From Tetracladium setigerum (taxonomy: Eukaryota > Ascomycota > Leotiomycetes > Helotiales), in NCBI GenBank assembly GCA_031472005.1, contig PZJY01000006.1, positions 2,480,001 to 2,544,000 on the forward strand: a DNA stretch of 64,000 bases, in the 5' to 3' direction. Made by a program: the position numbers and the translations under genes. The notes under the pieces were generated by a model that had not been told where the DNA came from, did no database searches, and saw only the letters and a program-made list of their open reading frames with translations. Of this stretch, positions 48,049 through 58,869 are shown piece by piece. Each line of letters begins with the position of its first letter. The first letter of the stretch is position 1.

Positions 48049-48292
48049 AAAAAGGTTCACCGAACAGCACTCGCGCATGACAACGGTTACATCCTTTATG
48101 CATCTTCCCTCCATGATTGCCATGATTGAGGGGACCTTCAGGATTGACCTTCCGGTACCTTCCGGATTGACCGTCCAGTATTCTCTCTTTGGATGCCTAG
48201 GACTTTTTTTTGGTGCTGAACAGCAATAATCAGGATCCAGCTGATGTGAAGTCTGTAACATGTTGCTTCGACTATCGTGGCCATAAATGTGG
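48049..48292 (-). ncRNA. Candidate non-coding RNA gene, unit C
   Basis: GGTATAATCTCAAACAAGCC (48325-48306) lies about 45 nt upstream of the hairpin block 48274-48241. The core ends GTTCGGTGAACCTTTTT at about 48049, where GTTC and GAAC can pair just before the T-run. A short ORF (start MATIVEATCYRLHISW) exists here but is not shared with units A and B, so I prefer a non-coding reading. Confidence 0.3.
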
Positions 48293-48707
48293 TTGAGAGG
48301 GGATAGGCTTGTTTGAGATTATACCGGTTGTGTTGGAGAGTGAGGTACCAAGGGGGAAGGAAGGTTGGCTAGCGGGGAAATGGGAAGGGAGCCTCATTCC
48401 TTGTTTGCGGGGACTTCGCTTTCCCACGCCACCCTCGATTGACTTGAAGAAAAAACCCCAAAATTTGAAGACACATACAAGATTTGGTATGCTCTTTCTT
48501 TCTATCTCTCTTCTTTCCTGGGTTTCCAAACAAAGAATCAAGTAAATTCTTGTTTCAGCACGCACTTCACAGAAAATCAAACATCCAAATACACAGAACA
48601 ACAGGAACTCCAAGAATAAATCAGCTTGCAGGCCAAACCAAACCAAACCACAGACCTACCTCTCCCAGACCCTTTTTTTTATTTAAAAACAACAACAAAA
48701 AACCTAC

Positions 48708-48884
48708 AAAAAGGTTCACCAAACCAGCACTCGCGCATGAGATCAGCTACATCCTTTGGCGGCCGCCGTCCCGGAAAGCAAAAATGCTATATCCTTTTGA
48801 CTTAAATATACCGATCAAAAATGATCTGGTTTCCAAGATTGCGAAGACTGTGGTTGCTTCGGCTACCTCGACCATAAGGAAGGG
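48708..48884 (-). ncRNA. Candidate non-coding RNA gene, unit D
   Basis: The shortest unit, with a predicted transcript of about 175 nt. CCTATAACCCCAACCAAGCC (48915-48896) is the TATA-like region and the hairpin block is at 48866-48838. The core ends GGTTTGGTGAACCTTTTT, in which GGTT pairs with AACC. An internal TTTTT (in GATCATTTTTGATC) would stop Pol III early, which speaks against a simple Pol III gene and leaves Pol II or a non-transcribed element open. Confidence 0.27.
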
Positions 48885-48916
48885 CGAGGATGACTTGGCT
48901 TGGTTGGGGTTATAGG

Positions 48917-49547
48917 GGAGTTTGTTCTTTTGTTGGAGAGGATTGTGGGGGAAGGTAGGTTAGTGGGGAAGTGGGGAGGGACTTCTTTCCATTCTCATCA
49001 GGACTTCTCGTACACCACATTCCCGACGCTAGGAAAAGAAAAACGTGGACGTCTTTGACAAACACAAGAAAGGTGATGGAATGTAACAATTTCCCCCCAC
49101 ACTCTCTCTAACTCTGCAGCTGTTTGCAAACGTAGTGGGGCCACGTGACCAGATCAGAATAAAAGGCTAAGGCGGGTGAAGGAAGGACGGCATCTTTTAT
49201 TTTTTAGGAATATCCCATAATACAGCAGATAAACCATTAAAGGAACCCATTTGAAAATATTTAAAGTGCAAAGCTGAAACTCATCAAGAAAGCAGAACTT
49301 GAAATATACAAAAAAAAACCAGATATTTCAAACGTCGACAAAGTACTAGAGAGGAGAGAGAGAGAGAGGATGAAACCAGAGTCCCTATTTTTGGGTCTGT
49401 GGAGAAAAGTTGGACGAAAGTACCGAGACCGAGATAACCATTATACAGTACGGCATCGCGAAGAAAACGAAATTAATTGCATGCGAAAAGAAATATTTGG
49501 TCATTCTGATACATTCAGATTTCTACAAAACCTACACAAATACCTAC
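48917..49547. other. Intergenic
   Basis: Contains the right flank of the array and the 3' side of the reductase. A GA-rich run lies at 49349-49369. No gene seen. Confidence 0.5.
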
Positions 49548-50943
49548 CTACAGACGCGATTCCACACCCCCCTCATTAGAATCTGCCTTGACCTCAACCA
49601 AAAGCTTGCCTAAGAGCAAAGAAGAACACCCCCAGTTAGCATAGATTCCTTTTCTATGGGATTTTGATTTTCGGAGAGAGAGGGAGGGAGACACAGAGAG
49701 GTTGAGATCCTCTCCCCAAAATAACTTACCAGTATTCAAACCCTTATAAAGCCCGACCAACGCATCCTCAGCAACCTTCAATCCGCCCTTGATAATGGTC
49801 TCTTTTCGTTGAATCTTTCCCTCTGAAAGCCATTGAGCTAGTTCCTTTCTCGCTGCTGGGTATTGCTTTGCGTAATCGAAGACGATGAAGCCCTGCATCT
49901 TGATTCTCATGGCGATAACCATTGAGAAATTCTAGGTTGAAATCGTTAGCAACCTGCTCCCTTCTCTATTTCTCTTGTCTGAATTTTCCATTGACACCGG
50001 GCCACTGATTTCTGACCACTGGCATACGGGTGGGCGAGTCAACACATACCTTAGGTCCCGTAGGTTTCGGATTATTATACTGCGAAATCCCACCACAAAT
50101 CACAAACCTCGAATGCGCCTTCGCCCTGCTCAACGCAGCCTCCAAAATCTCCCCGCCAACATTATCAAAGAAAACATCAATCAAATCCTTCGTTGCAACC
50201 CTAAACTTCTCCTTAAACTCCGCATCCTTATAATTCAACGCATCATCACAACCCAACTCCCTCAACCACTTCACCTTCTCCTCACTCCCCGCCAACCCCA
50301 GCACCCTCGCACCCTTCAACTTCGCAATCTGACACACTACGCTCCCCGTCGCGCCCGCGGCGCCCGACACGACGACGAAATCCCCAGGTTGGACCTTTCC
50401 TACGTCGAGGAGGCCGAAGTAGGCTGTGAGACCGGTCATGCCTAGGACGCCGAGACCGTCGGTTACGCGGCCATTGGAGGGAATGTCGAGGATTTCGACA
50501 GTGGAGGAGGGGAGGATTGCAACTTCGGCCCAGCCGGCGCCTGCGTAGACGTGCGAGCCTACGGGGTGCGTGGTGGGTGCTTTGGAGGCGAGGATTTTGC
50601 CGATTGTGCCTCCGCGCATGACGGCGCCGATTTGGACGGGGGGAATGTAGGAGCGGACGTCTGTTTTGGCAATTGATCAATTAGCTTCGATATTATATTA
50701 GATATAAAAGCGGATTGGAGGGAATTGGAAGAGGAGGATGGGAGGATGGGGGAAAATACCATTCAACCAACCCCTCATGGCGGGGTCAAGGGAGAGATAT
50801 AACGTCTCGACGAGTACTTCACCATCTTTAAGATCCGCCTCCGTAAGCATTGGGTTCTCCTTCAACGCGAATGTCTCGCCAGGAACAATGAGTTCCCTTG
50901 GTCGTTTGGCGAGGACAACGGATGTGAATGTTGATTGAGACAT
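49548..50943 (-). CDS. NADP-dependent MDR oxidoreductase (alkenal/prostaglandin reductase type)
   Basis: Zinc-free medium-chain reductase, 352 aa, cytosolic. Exons are 50943-50760, 50660-50050, 49931-49730 and 49609-49548, with phases that join exactly. Start MSQSTFTSVVLAKRPREL. The N-terminal substrate domain has the family hallmark LSLDPAMRGWLN. The cofactor domain has VVVSGAAGATGSVVCQIAKL (AAGATG at residues 162-167, the Rossmann loop), then ARVLGLAGSEEKVKWLRELG and VFFDNVGGEILEAAL. FVICGGISQYN matches the leukotriene B4 12-hydroxydehydrogenase / PTGR1 group, which reduces C=C bonds of enals and enones with NADPH. The role is probably detoxification or tailoring. No structural zinc cysteines are seen. 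Confidence 0.92.
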
Positions 50944-51604
50944 GATGTTCTTCTTGCGGGAGATTGGTTTACCCATTTGAAAGAAAGCTCGTTAGACAAG
51001 TGAGGAGAAGAGAGGAGCTTTCTTATAGCTTTAGCAGCGAGCGAGAAATGAACCGAAGTGGCGATTAATGCAATGCAATGCGGGAGAGATGGTTTCTAAT
51101 CAAGTGTATGAAGAGAGAGAGAGAGAGAGACGTAAGGTTTTGTGGAAATCATGGAGTTGTTGATGTTGGACGTTGGCGACCTGAATCGTGCCGAGGTACG
51201 GCGATTTCTCCATTTGGAAGTCAAGGCCGAACCGACGACGCATTTTTGGAGATTTCGAAGTTCAACAATGCAAGAGTTGGAGAGTGGTTTGTCATCTGTG
51301 GTGCTTGAGATTGTGGAATAGTGTCATTGCAAAGCCGAGGAGGTGAGGTGTGTAACTTTTAGAGGATCAATAAGCGTTTTGGCCAGTGATTGCTGGTAAG
51401 CTGATGACCCTAGACCCAAACACTGGACGTGGAGCCGAGGCTCTGAATTTAGTTCTGGTATCAAAATAGGTACCCATGTACATGCGAGCTATGCAAGAAG
51501 ATGGAATATGCGGGGTATGTATTAGACTATGCATTGAAGAGGGTAAGCACCGCAGATGTTGAATCTTTTCCTATCTCTTCATCCATCTGGATAATGTTAA
51601 TAAA
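50944..51604. other. Intergenic
   Basis: Promoter of the reductase and 3' region of the MFS gene. A (GA)n microsatellite lies at about 51112-51130. No gene seen. Confidence 0.5.
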
Positions 51605-53257
51605 TCATAGCACATATCTAAAATATGGATTCTCCTTGTCTGTCAGATCTTGAAATGCCATCTTGTCTCTGTCAACATCATTCAAGTCCAGTGCATCCCG
51701 ACGACGGTTCTCCTTCGCCAATAAAATGTAGAGCAATCCTCCGGAAACGATTGTGATGCAGTAACTAGATGGCCAGTAAGTATTTTCATATGAAAACATC
51801 GGAAAGACATCAATTCGCTTACCAGATGATAAGACCCAGCCAAAGTCTGGGATAATGCTGAGGCTTCGTCTGCGATTTGATCAACTGAGGACCGACGATA
51901 TTACCAACGCAATAGGCAACGAAGATGGTTGCAGCCATGAAGCCCTTCTTCGTTTGGCCAGCCACATTCGCCATGCCAATTGTGATGATGAGAGACACTG
52001 CTGGACCGAAGAATCCAATAATGGTGTATCCAACAACTGGCCCCACCGCATGATACGTCCAACGACATTTCCAAATCATGGCACATCCCGCAATCACTGG
52101 AAGACAGCATAAAACCATGAGAATGATTCGAATGTTGGGAATTCGCGAAGAAAGCCATCCGGTGAGGAGAATAAACACCAAGCATATCCCACCCAATGGA
52201 AATTGCCACAAGATTGATTCCAAAGTCGACCAGCCGAAGGTGCTAACAATCAAAGGCCCAAATCCGGAGACAGCGCCATTGACCGTATAGGCGGAACCCA
52301 TCATGATGAAAACCAGCCAAACCTTGATGTCCAATATACCCTCCTTGATTTGAGACCACTTGAACTTGTTACACCTCACTCCAGTCTGACCGTATCGTAA
52401 TCTCTCGGTAGCCACAACCCTCTCTTCCTGCTTCAAAAACCAAGCGCTGACTGGCGAATCCGGAATGGCAAAACACAGCAGCCCAAACAAAAATGTGAGA
52501 GCTCCGGCCAGGATGTAGATATACTGCCATCTCTTCAAGGAACCACTGGTGATCTGTGCAAATCCGTAGTTCAATCCTCCACCAATGATTGTGAAGAGAC
52601 CAGTCGAGGAGAACCACCAACTCTGTCGAAGAGACTGCTCTTGTTGTGTATAGAAGCCACTAACGATACACATAAACCCGGTCGGGATAATGCTCTCCAC
52701 AAACCCAAGGAAGAATCGTTGTGCGTACAAGCCTTGCCAGTTCGTGACCGCTGCCGTGAGCATACAGACCAGCGCCCAGAAGCACACAACAATTCCCAAG
52801 ATCTTCCCCATATTGAACCTCTGCAGAGCAAAAGTCATAGGATACAAGCCAGCCAGCATGCCAAAGTAGAAAAGGGACGTCGCCCAAGACAATCTCGTCG
52901 TATCATTCGAAGGAGGGGTCGTCGAGGTATCGAGTTTCGTGAGCGCCAAATCTTTGGTCATTCCAAAGAGCACTGCAGATCCCAGGATCGCCTTTCCTCG
53001 GGTCAGCAGGAGCTCCAATGGCAGAGCTGAGAGCTTACTTTATCATAATAGACCAATCCATAACCAAATATCATGGTCGGTATCAGAAACCAGTCGATCT
53101 TCCTCACAACTCGAGCTTCGATGGCGGGGTCAATTGCTTGTCTGTGCTCCCCCACAATCCCCATTGCCAGGTCCTCGTCGGCAGCTGGTGCTCGTACTGC
53201 ATCTGTAGATGTCTCCCCGGGCGATGGGATAGCCTTCTCGTCATCATGAGCGCTCAT
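51605..53257 (-). CDS. MFS transporter, anion:cation symporter (Dal5-like) family
   Basis: Plasma-membrane carrier, 515 aa. Exons are 53257-53039, 52991-51823 and 51764-51605; the first intron is only 47 nt. The start MSAHDDEKAIPSPG is followed by an acidic cytosolic arm and RKIDWFLIPTMIFGYGLVYY, the usual first helix of the ACS family. Further hallmarks are YAQRFFLGFVESIIPTGFMC, WWFSSTGLFTIIGGGLNYGF, GLLCFAIPDSPVSAWFLKQE (the loop PDSP motif) and ERVVATERLR. The second half has FGPLIVSTFGWSTLESIL. Relatives take up allantoate, nicotinate, pantothenate or other organic anions; the substrate here is unknown. The C-terminus contains KENRRRDALDLNDVDRDK, typical of the family end. Confidence 0.92.
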
Positions 53258-54424
53258 GTTTGCGGTGGATTTGCCGGAGACGAAAGTTGCAGCAAGAAGC
53301 AGCCATTTATGGGAAAATTTCTGATTATTCACCCCCACGGACTACCTTCTTGGCTTTTTGTTGACACCATCACGGTATTGAGGGAATCACGAGAGACGAG
53401 AAGCTCTTCATTCTGTTAGACACGGATATTCGCGGCTGGCGTAAGTTGAGAGAGTATTAATTGGTGGACTCCTCCCGTCCGTGGAGATATTTGTTGGGCG
53501 CAAAGCTTGGGGAGGCTGGAGAAGTTTTGGGATGATTTGTGTCTTGGCGCTTGGTGATCTTTGGCTTGGATTGGACTTGACGACTGCGAGAACTTCGACC
53601 TGATGACTGGAGGGCTCTGATCTGGGCATCAACAATAATCAATTACAAGAAAAATTCGATCAATTCGTAATTCATAAGACTCTCCAATTAAATCCGGGTC
53701 CCTTCCTCATCCCACGCTGATTAAGAGCGCACGACTTTCACAAACAACAGCATTGCTTCGCGTAGGAGCATTTGTCCCGGGAATATGGATTATTCCCTGA
53801 CCCAAGCTTCTTACCCTTGGAGAGTGCCAATTCTTTCTTTCCACAAATTTCAAGACGTCAGTCTCCTCTCGTATCTTCGAGTTCTAGATTCGGAGAGAGA
53901 CGGGAGGCTGGCAGGGGTCCCAAAGTTGTCCGTTCATGTCCCCAAGTTCAGACGCAGCCGTTCTCCCACACTTGTGTAGAAATATTCCGAAAGTTACAAA
54001 TATGCCTTTCAACTCACATAGTTCTGCTATTGACAAGCTGTTGACGAGTGGAATATAGAGGAGATTTTGGTTTGTGGCGGCGTTCAATTGGAGCAGGCTA
54101 TTGAGTTGACCGAAGGAAAAGTTTACTTGTTTGTTGTTCACGATGCCCACCTGGGGACCGTTGGTTGGAAAATTGTAAAGTGATTCTGAAAGTAGGAGCT
54201 GGCGGAACTGTAGTGCTTTTACTTTTGTATTCTTTTCCAATTTTGAGGTAAGACTGTACATAGTGTCCGATTTGCTTCACACATCGGAAGCGGTCCACAA
54301 ACCACTACCTCAACCCCTTCGAGCATTTTTGCTGTGAGAACGGCGCGCACCCGAGAAGGTGAGCGAGTTAAATGAGATGCCAGGTGATCAGGGATGAAGC
54401 TTTTTGTGACGAATCAACCAAAAA
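53258..54424. other. Intergenic
   Basis: No gene seen in about 1.2 kb. Overlapping frames on both strands (e.g. 53884-54261) have no motifs. It forms the MFS promoter and the 3' side of the aminotransferase. Confidence 0.5.
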
Positions 54425-55853
54425 TTATTCCTCATCTATCACATGACCCCAATTTCGATACTCTACCTCTCCGTACATAATCTCCCTCAGCCAATTTTTC
54501 AAGCTCCTGGCGTAAATTCCAGAAGGTGCCGCCGTGGAATCAGCAGTTGAAGAGACAAGAGGCAAACTGATGTCTTCCCCCATATGACGAATCGACTTCA
54601 CAGGGGCGATGAAGAACTGTCAGGCTGTTAGTATTCTTGCTTCCTATTGAATGAAAAGTCGACATGGAAAGATAAAATAAAATAGAGTAAACTGACCGCA
54701 GTTCCAGATACAAAAACCTCCACTAAACGCCCATCTCTCGCAGCTTCCACAACCTCTGCAATGGTGAATGTTCGCTCCACAACCTCCAGTGGCTGCAACG
54801 AGTCGGGAAGGTATTCCGACCCAGCAACAAGTTTGTCTCTCGCGAGCTCCAGAACACTTCGACGAGTTACTCCGTCTAGAATGATTCCATCTCCCAATGG
54901 AGCAGTAATGAGTTCTGTAACATCTGAACCCGGCCGTCTCCAGACCAGGAACAAGTTACTTGCACCGGCTTCGGTAACGATTCCATCGTCTCCAAAGAGC
55001 CAAAGTATCTGATCAAACCCTTGCGCGCTTGCCTTGGCTTGAGCTGGCATTGAAGGGCCATAGTTGGCACCAATCTGAAATCTCACTTAGCATTCCATCT
55101 AAGTGAACAGGATGATTCGAGTCCGTACCTTTGCGAAACCAAATCCCCCAGGCCAAGCACGAATAGAATCCCGCTCGCTCGTCAAAAGTCTCAGACCACT
55201 CCCACCATCGAACTGTGGAAATAAGGCAGCGAAAATATAAAGCATCGCTTCGTGTGGCTTTCGAACACCAAGGGCAGAGCTGCTCCCAATAATGGTTGGA
55301 CGGATATAGAAGAAAGTTCCAGGTTCTGGGAGCCATCGCTTACCATCTACTTTCAGCAGAGCTTCGATTAGTTTGAGGACTTCCTCGGGCTTAAAATCGG
55401 GCAAACCGACTCTGCTTGCTGATATCAGAAATCTGGCGCAGTTGAGGTTTGGTCGGAAAATGCGAAGGCGGCCGTCAAAACCACGGTAGGCTTTCATTCC
55501 TTCCTATGTATGAGAAGTTAAACAGTGAGAAATACTGAATTTATTTCGAGTGCTTTTGGAGATGGATAACTTACAAATGCCTCTGTGCCATAATGTAGGA
55601 CACTTGCCGATGGCATAAGCGTCAATGCGCCGTATGATTTCACTACTGGTGTGTGCCAACCATCAATTGCATTCCAGTCCACTAGAACCATATGGGCTGT
55701 AGTACAGCTTTGTTGGCTACGAACTGGATCTTTTGCTCCAGGGACCGGTGACTGAGCATCAGCAGGCACAAGTATAGACTTGATTCTGGACGCGTTCAAT
55801 TCTGCCTTTATCGGGGCAGCCGAGAGATTTGTGTCAACTGCAGAAGGAGACAT
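54425..55853 (-). CDS. Fold-IV PLP aminotransferase (branched-chain amino acid type)
   Basis: Branched-chain-type aminotransferase, transferring the amino group between Leu/Ile/Val (or related acids) and 2-oxoglutarate, 407 aa. Exons are 55853-55575, 55503-55129, 55074-54697 and 54616-54425, all in phase 0; intron 3 has a GTCAGT donor. Family marks are LHYGTEAFEGMKAYRG, the PLP lysine in GFAKVIGANYGPSMPAQA, and the class-IV signature VTEAGASNLFLVW, then DGIILDGVTRRSVLELAR. The N-terminus (SPSAVDTNLSAAPIKAELNA) is not a clear mitochondrial presequence. It lies just downstream of, and on the same strand as, a Zn2Cys6 regulator, with 246 bp between. That places it in a possible cluster, so a role in a specialised pathway rather than housekeeping BCAA metabolism is plausible but unproven. 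Confidence 0.92.
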
Positions 55854-56099
55854 GGTAAAATTATTCTTGATTTTTGAGATACCGATAATTAATTCTTACA
55901 TTTCAGCCATTACTTTACTAAGATATAGCGAGTCGTGATGAGTTGGTGAGTGGTCGCTCATGTGATGAAGGAAGGTAATCTAACCGCATTGGGTAATTGA
56001 GAACGATCACTTGAGAGCATTCCCACTGAGAGAAATTTAGATTGGCTCAAAAAACAGTGGATTGTGAGGGGTAAGAGTATCTTACTTTGAGTAGCTAAA

Positions 56100-58364
56100 T
56101 CAGGAAATAGTTCTCAGGTTATCAGTAACTAAACTCGGCACATCCCAGATTTCGGTGGACCACCCGGATTTGCTTCGAGAATGAATCACCACTTTGAAGG
56201 GCCTCGAGTCCTCATCCTCGCTATTACCAACAATTTCATCGCCAATACCATCATCATCCAGAATTTTCGTTGAAACCAGTTCCCATTCCGAAATGGTTCC
56301 TCTCTTCACATATTCCAAATCCAGAAAAGGAAGAAGTCTCCTCGTCTGGCTCACATTCCATATTCCTTCCCGAGAAGTTTTGTAGCCTGCGAGCCACCCT
56401 AGTATCCAATTCCGTAGCTGGGAATCTAACGTCCAGCTATATGCACCAACTATTGCTGGGAGCATGCCATGACCGTAGGCGTTCTGTTGCCCACAAAGTT
56501 CAGGTGAAATACCCGCCGCAATTCGACAGATCGCTAAAGCCACAGGTTCTGTATCGTCGGGATTAACGCGTCCAACAACAGGAAGGTACCGAGTCCTCAA
56601 TCGCATCCTCGAACAGAGAAAATGAGCATAGTTGACTGCGGATGTATATGGATCGCAAGAACGCGGAAAAACGAGTGGAGAGAGCGAAAACTCGGTAGAG
56701 TTTTTGGTTCCTGGATTGGGGAATGCAACCTTTGGCTGAGTGCCCGTATCCACAGGGAATTCTTCAGCCGGGAGACTTGCTTGCCACTTATCGAGTTCGG
56801 CAAGTATCTTGGCTGCTTTTCGGTGCCATTTGTTCTCAAGTTCAGGAAGTCGGCGGTATTTCAGTTCGAGAGCTGATACTCGATCGATTAACGGTAAGAG
56901 CCTGTCCCTGGGCAAGATAGATACTTCAAGCATTTCCTTCAGTCTGTCCACCACTCCAGGATTCATGGTGTCAAGTCTTGCAATTGAGTAATCGTCGTTT
57001 TGCAGTTTAAGGAGTAAAGACATTCTGGCGAACGCTTTCATGAGTAGTTTTCCGGTGCTGGAAGATCGAAGCACCTGGTGTCGTAGGCTGAGGTACGATC
57101 CGATCGAGCGTAAATGTGATCGCCAATTGTGCAACGAGCCATTTCGTAGTTCATAATTTGCAAGTAGTAGCATTGTAAAGAGCCATGAGATGATACTCGA
57201 GCCTGAGCATACCGAGTCAAGGTCTTTACCAGTAGGTTGTATCACGGAATCAGTCTGCATCGAATGGACCCCTTTCATTGCTTTGATCGAGTGCTGGCGG
57301 GCGTGCTCTCGAGTCATCCGACAAAAATTCTTACCAGACGACTTCTTTGACATATCTAGAGCTGCAAGGGCCAATGCCGCACTGTAGGAATGAGTTGCAA
57401 GTGGCTGAACTTCCAGAATATCCATGAGCGGCAGCACGTTGAAAACTCCATTGGATGTTGGATCAAACATATGATGGTAGTAGTTCGTATCCTCCGGAAA
57501 CTGGCAGACCCATGATGGAAAAGATGATATCAGAGACGACTGGCGTGGATTAGGCGTTTGTAGGTCGCTGAGAAAGTGCTGATATGAATGGACGTCAAGC
57601 CTGCTGCTTTGCGAAAGTTCGAGGTCCATATGACCAGTCCACCAATCGAGACTTTCCTCGCAGGAGCCATCATTCCCTTCTTCCAAAACAAATGCAAACC
57701 CGGTGTCTGCGACATTTTTTTGCCCGTCTGGGACTGTGGGTGAAGTGATTGGGCTTGACGCTTGAGGGGTTGTACGGGTCTCGGCGTTTTGCTGATCTTT
57801 GTGGCTCTCAGTTGAGTCCACCAGTTTGGTCGTCAATAGAGACATCAAATCGGATTCCATTGATTGCGAAATCTCATTGTCGTAATTTTCCATGAAGGTC
57901 GTGTCGTGGAATGATGTAGAACTCTCAAAAATGTTGTCACCTAGAGGACTGAACTCATCATAACTCCACGTCAATGACCCATCCAGACTGAAGTCGGCTG
58001 TCGAAAGTGTTGGTTCAATTTGTGTTTGCTCGGTGGGATTGGTTTTTGGATTTACGGCGCGATCAATAGAACCTCGGGTGACAAGTCTTTTCCTCTTAGG
58101 TCGTTCTCCTTTCGCTTTCTCTGCCACAAAGCTCGTTTGATCTCTGAATGAAATGCGAGGGGTATATCCTTCACATTTCAAAAAGAGTCTAATACACTGC
58201 ATCGGAGCATAATTAGTTGGTGATTAAGCAAAAAAAACAGAACCTACATTGGCGCATTCGGGCTTTTTCTCATCGCATTTCAAACGTCTACTTCTGCAAG
58301 TAAAGCATCCTGTACGGTCTCGTGATGTAACGTTTCGCTTGCGGGGTTGGGGTTGTGACACCAT
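56100..58364 (-). CDS. Zn2Cys6 fungal transcription factor
   Basis: Binuclear-cluster regulator, 737 aa. Exon 1 is 58364-58248 and exon 2 is 58196-56100; a 51-nt intron splits the zinc cluster between its fourth and fifth cysteines region (CAN, then CIRLF). The six cysteines are Cys20, 23, 30, 37, 40 and 47, the standard C-x2-C-x6-C-x6-C-x2-C-x6-C, with basic RSRRLK inside. After it comes a nuclear-targeting-like KGERPKRKRLVTRGS. The long middle is acidic and Ser-rich; the C-terminal half resembles the fungal-specific regulatory domain (Fungal_trans_2-like), e.g. SWLFTMLLLANYELRNGS and IVGAYSWTLDSQLRNWILGW. The neighbours (aminotransferase on one side, ABC pump on the other) suggest it may be a pathway-specific regulator. 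Target sites are not known. Confidence 0.93.
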
Positions 58365-58869
58365 TTTCCGATGCACTGAGTTCGGTGATGTTTGCATCTC
58401 TTGAGAGTCTATCTTGTGGATACTTAAAGGAAGACGGCCATACTTTTGTAATCGCTCAAATAAAGAGCAAGTTCACAGACCATAAAGTACGGGGAAGGGG
58501 ACCCCCACAAAAGATAAGGCGGTCATTCTCAAAGGTGGGACAGGCATGCGTTTCGTATATTCCGCCACGCTATGGAAAAACGTCCAAACCTATATTAGCG
58601 AAGGCTTCTCCAATCATCCAGGTTATACTATTTATAGATATACATAAAAACACTCTTTGCAACACCGAGATTATGAGCCCGCCGTTCCCGCCGAAGAACA
58701 ACACTCCGGGGTTAACAACCATCTACAAATCCACACCTTTTTCTTGCTAACTGAAAATAGATATGAAATTAAGCCTACTATATTACATTTTAACAAGAAA
58801 AATCAAATTCATAGGTTTTGAGATCGTATAATCGAGTAGTTTTGGCAGGATAGGACTGGTGTAAGAGCT
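58365..58869. other. Intergenic
   Basis: Regulator promoter and 3' side of the ABC transporter gene. No gene seen. Confidence 0.5.

Larger units (their letters stand above)
46839..48916 (-). repeat. Four-unit tandem array (units about 540-670 bp)
   Basis: Four diverged units, A to D. Each contains, on the minus strand, a block CGAAGCAAC...CTTCG, and further on an invariant CATGCGCGAGTGCTG core followed by GAACCTTTTT. Units B, C and D also have a TATA-like segment upstream (CTATAATCCCAAACAAGCC in B). Cores lie at 46839-46888, 47513-47563, 48049-48098 and 48708-48758, so spacings are about 674, 536 and 659 bp. Units B and C also match beyond the T-run. The stretch between block and core varies in length and sequence, and the core has 1-2 nt indels, so no reading frame is conserved across units. 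Confidence 0.75.

Noticed and set aside
46839..48758. CRISPR-like reading of the repeated cores
   Set aside because: Units are 540-670 bp apart in a eukaryotic genome with diverged spacers; not a CRISPR array.
53884..54261. 125-codon minus ORF
   Set aside because: Between two well-modelled genes, motif-free, overlapped by an equally open plus frame.
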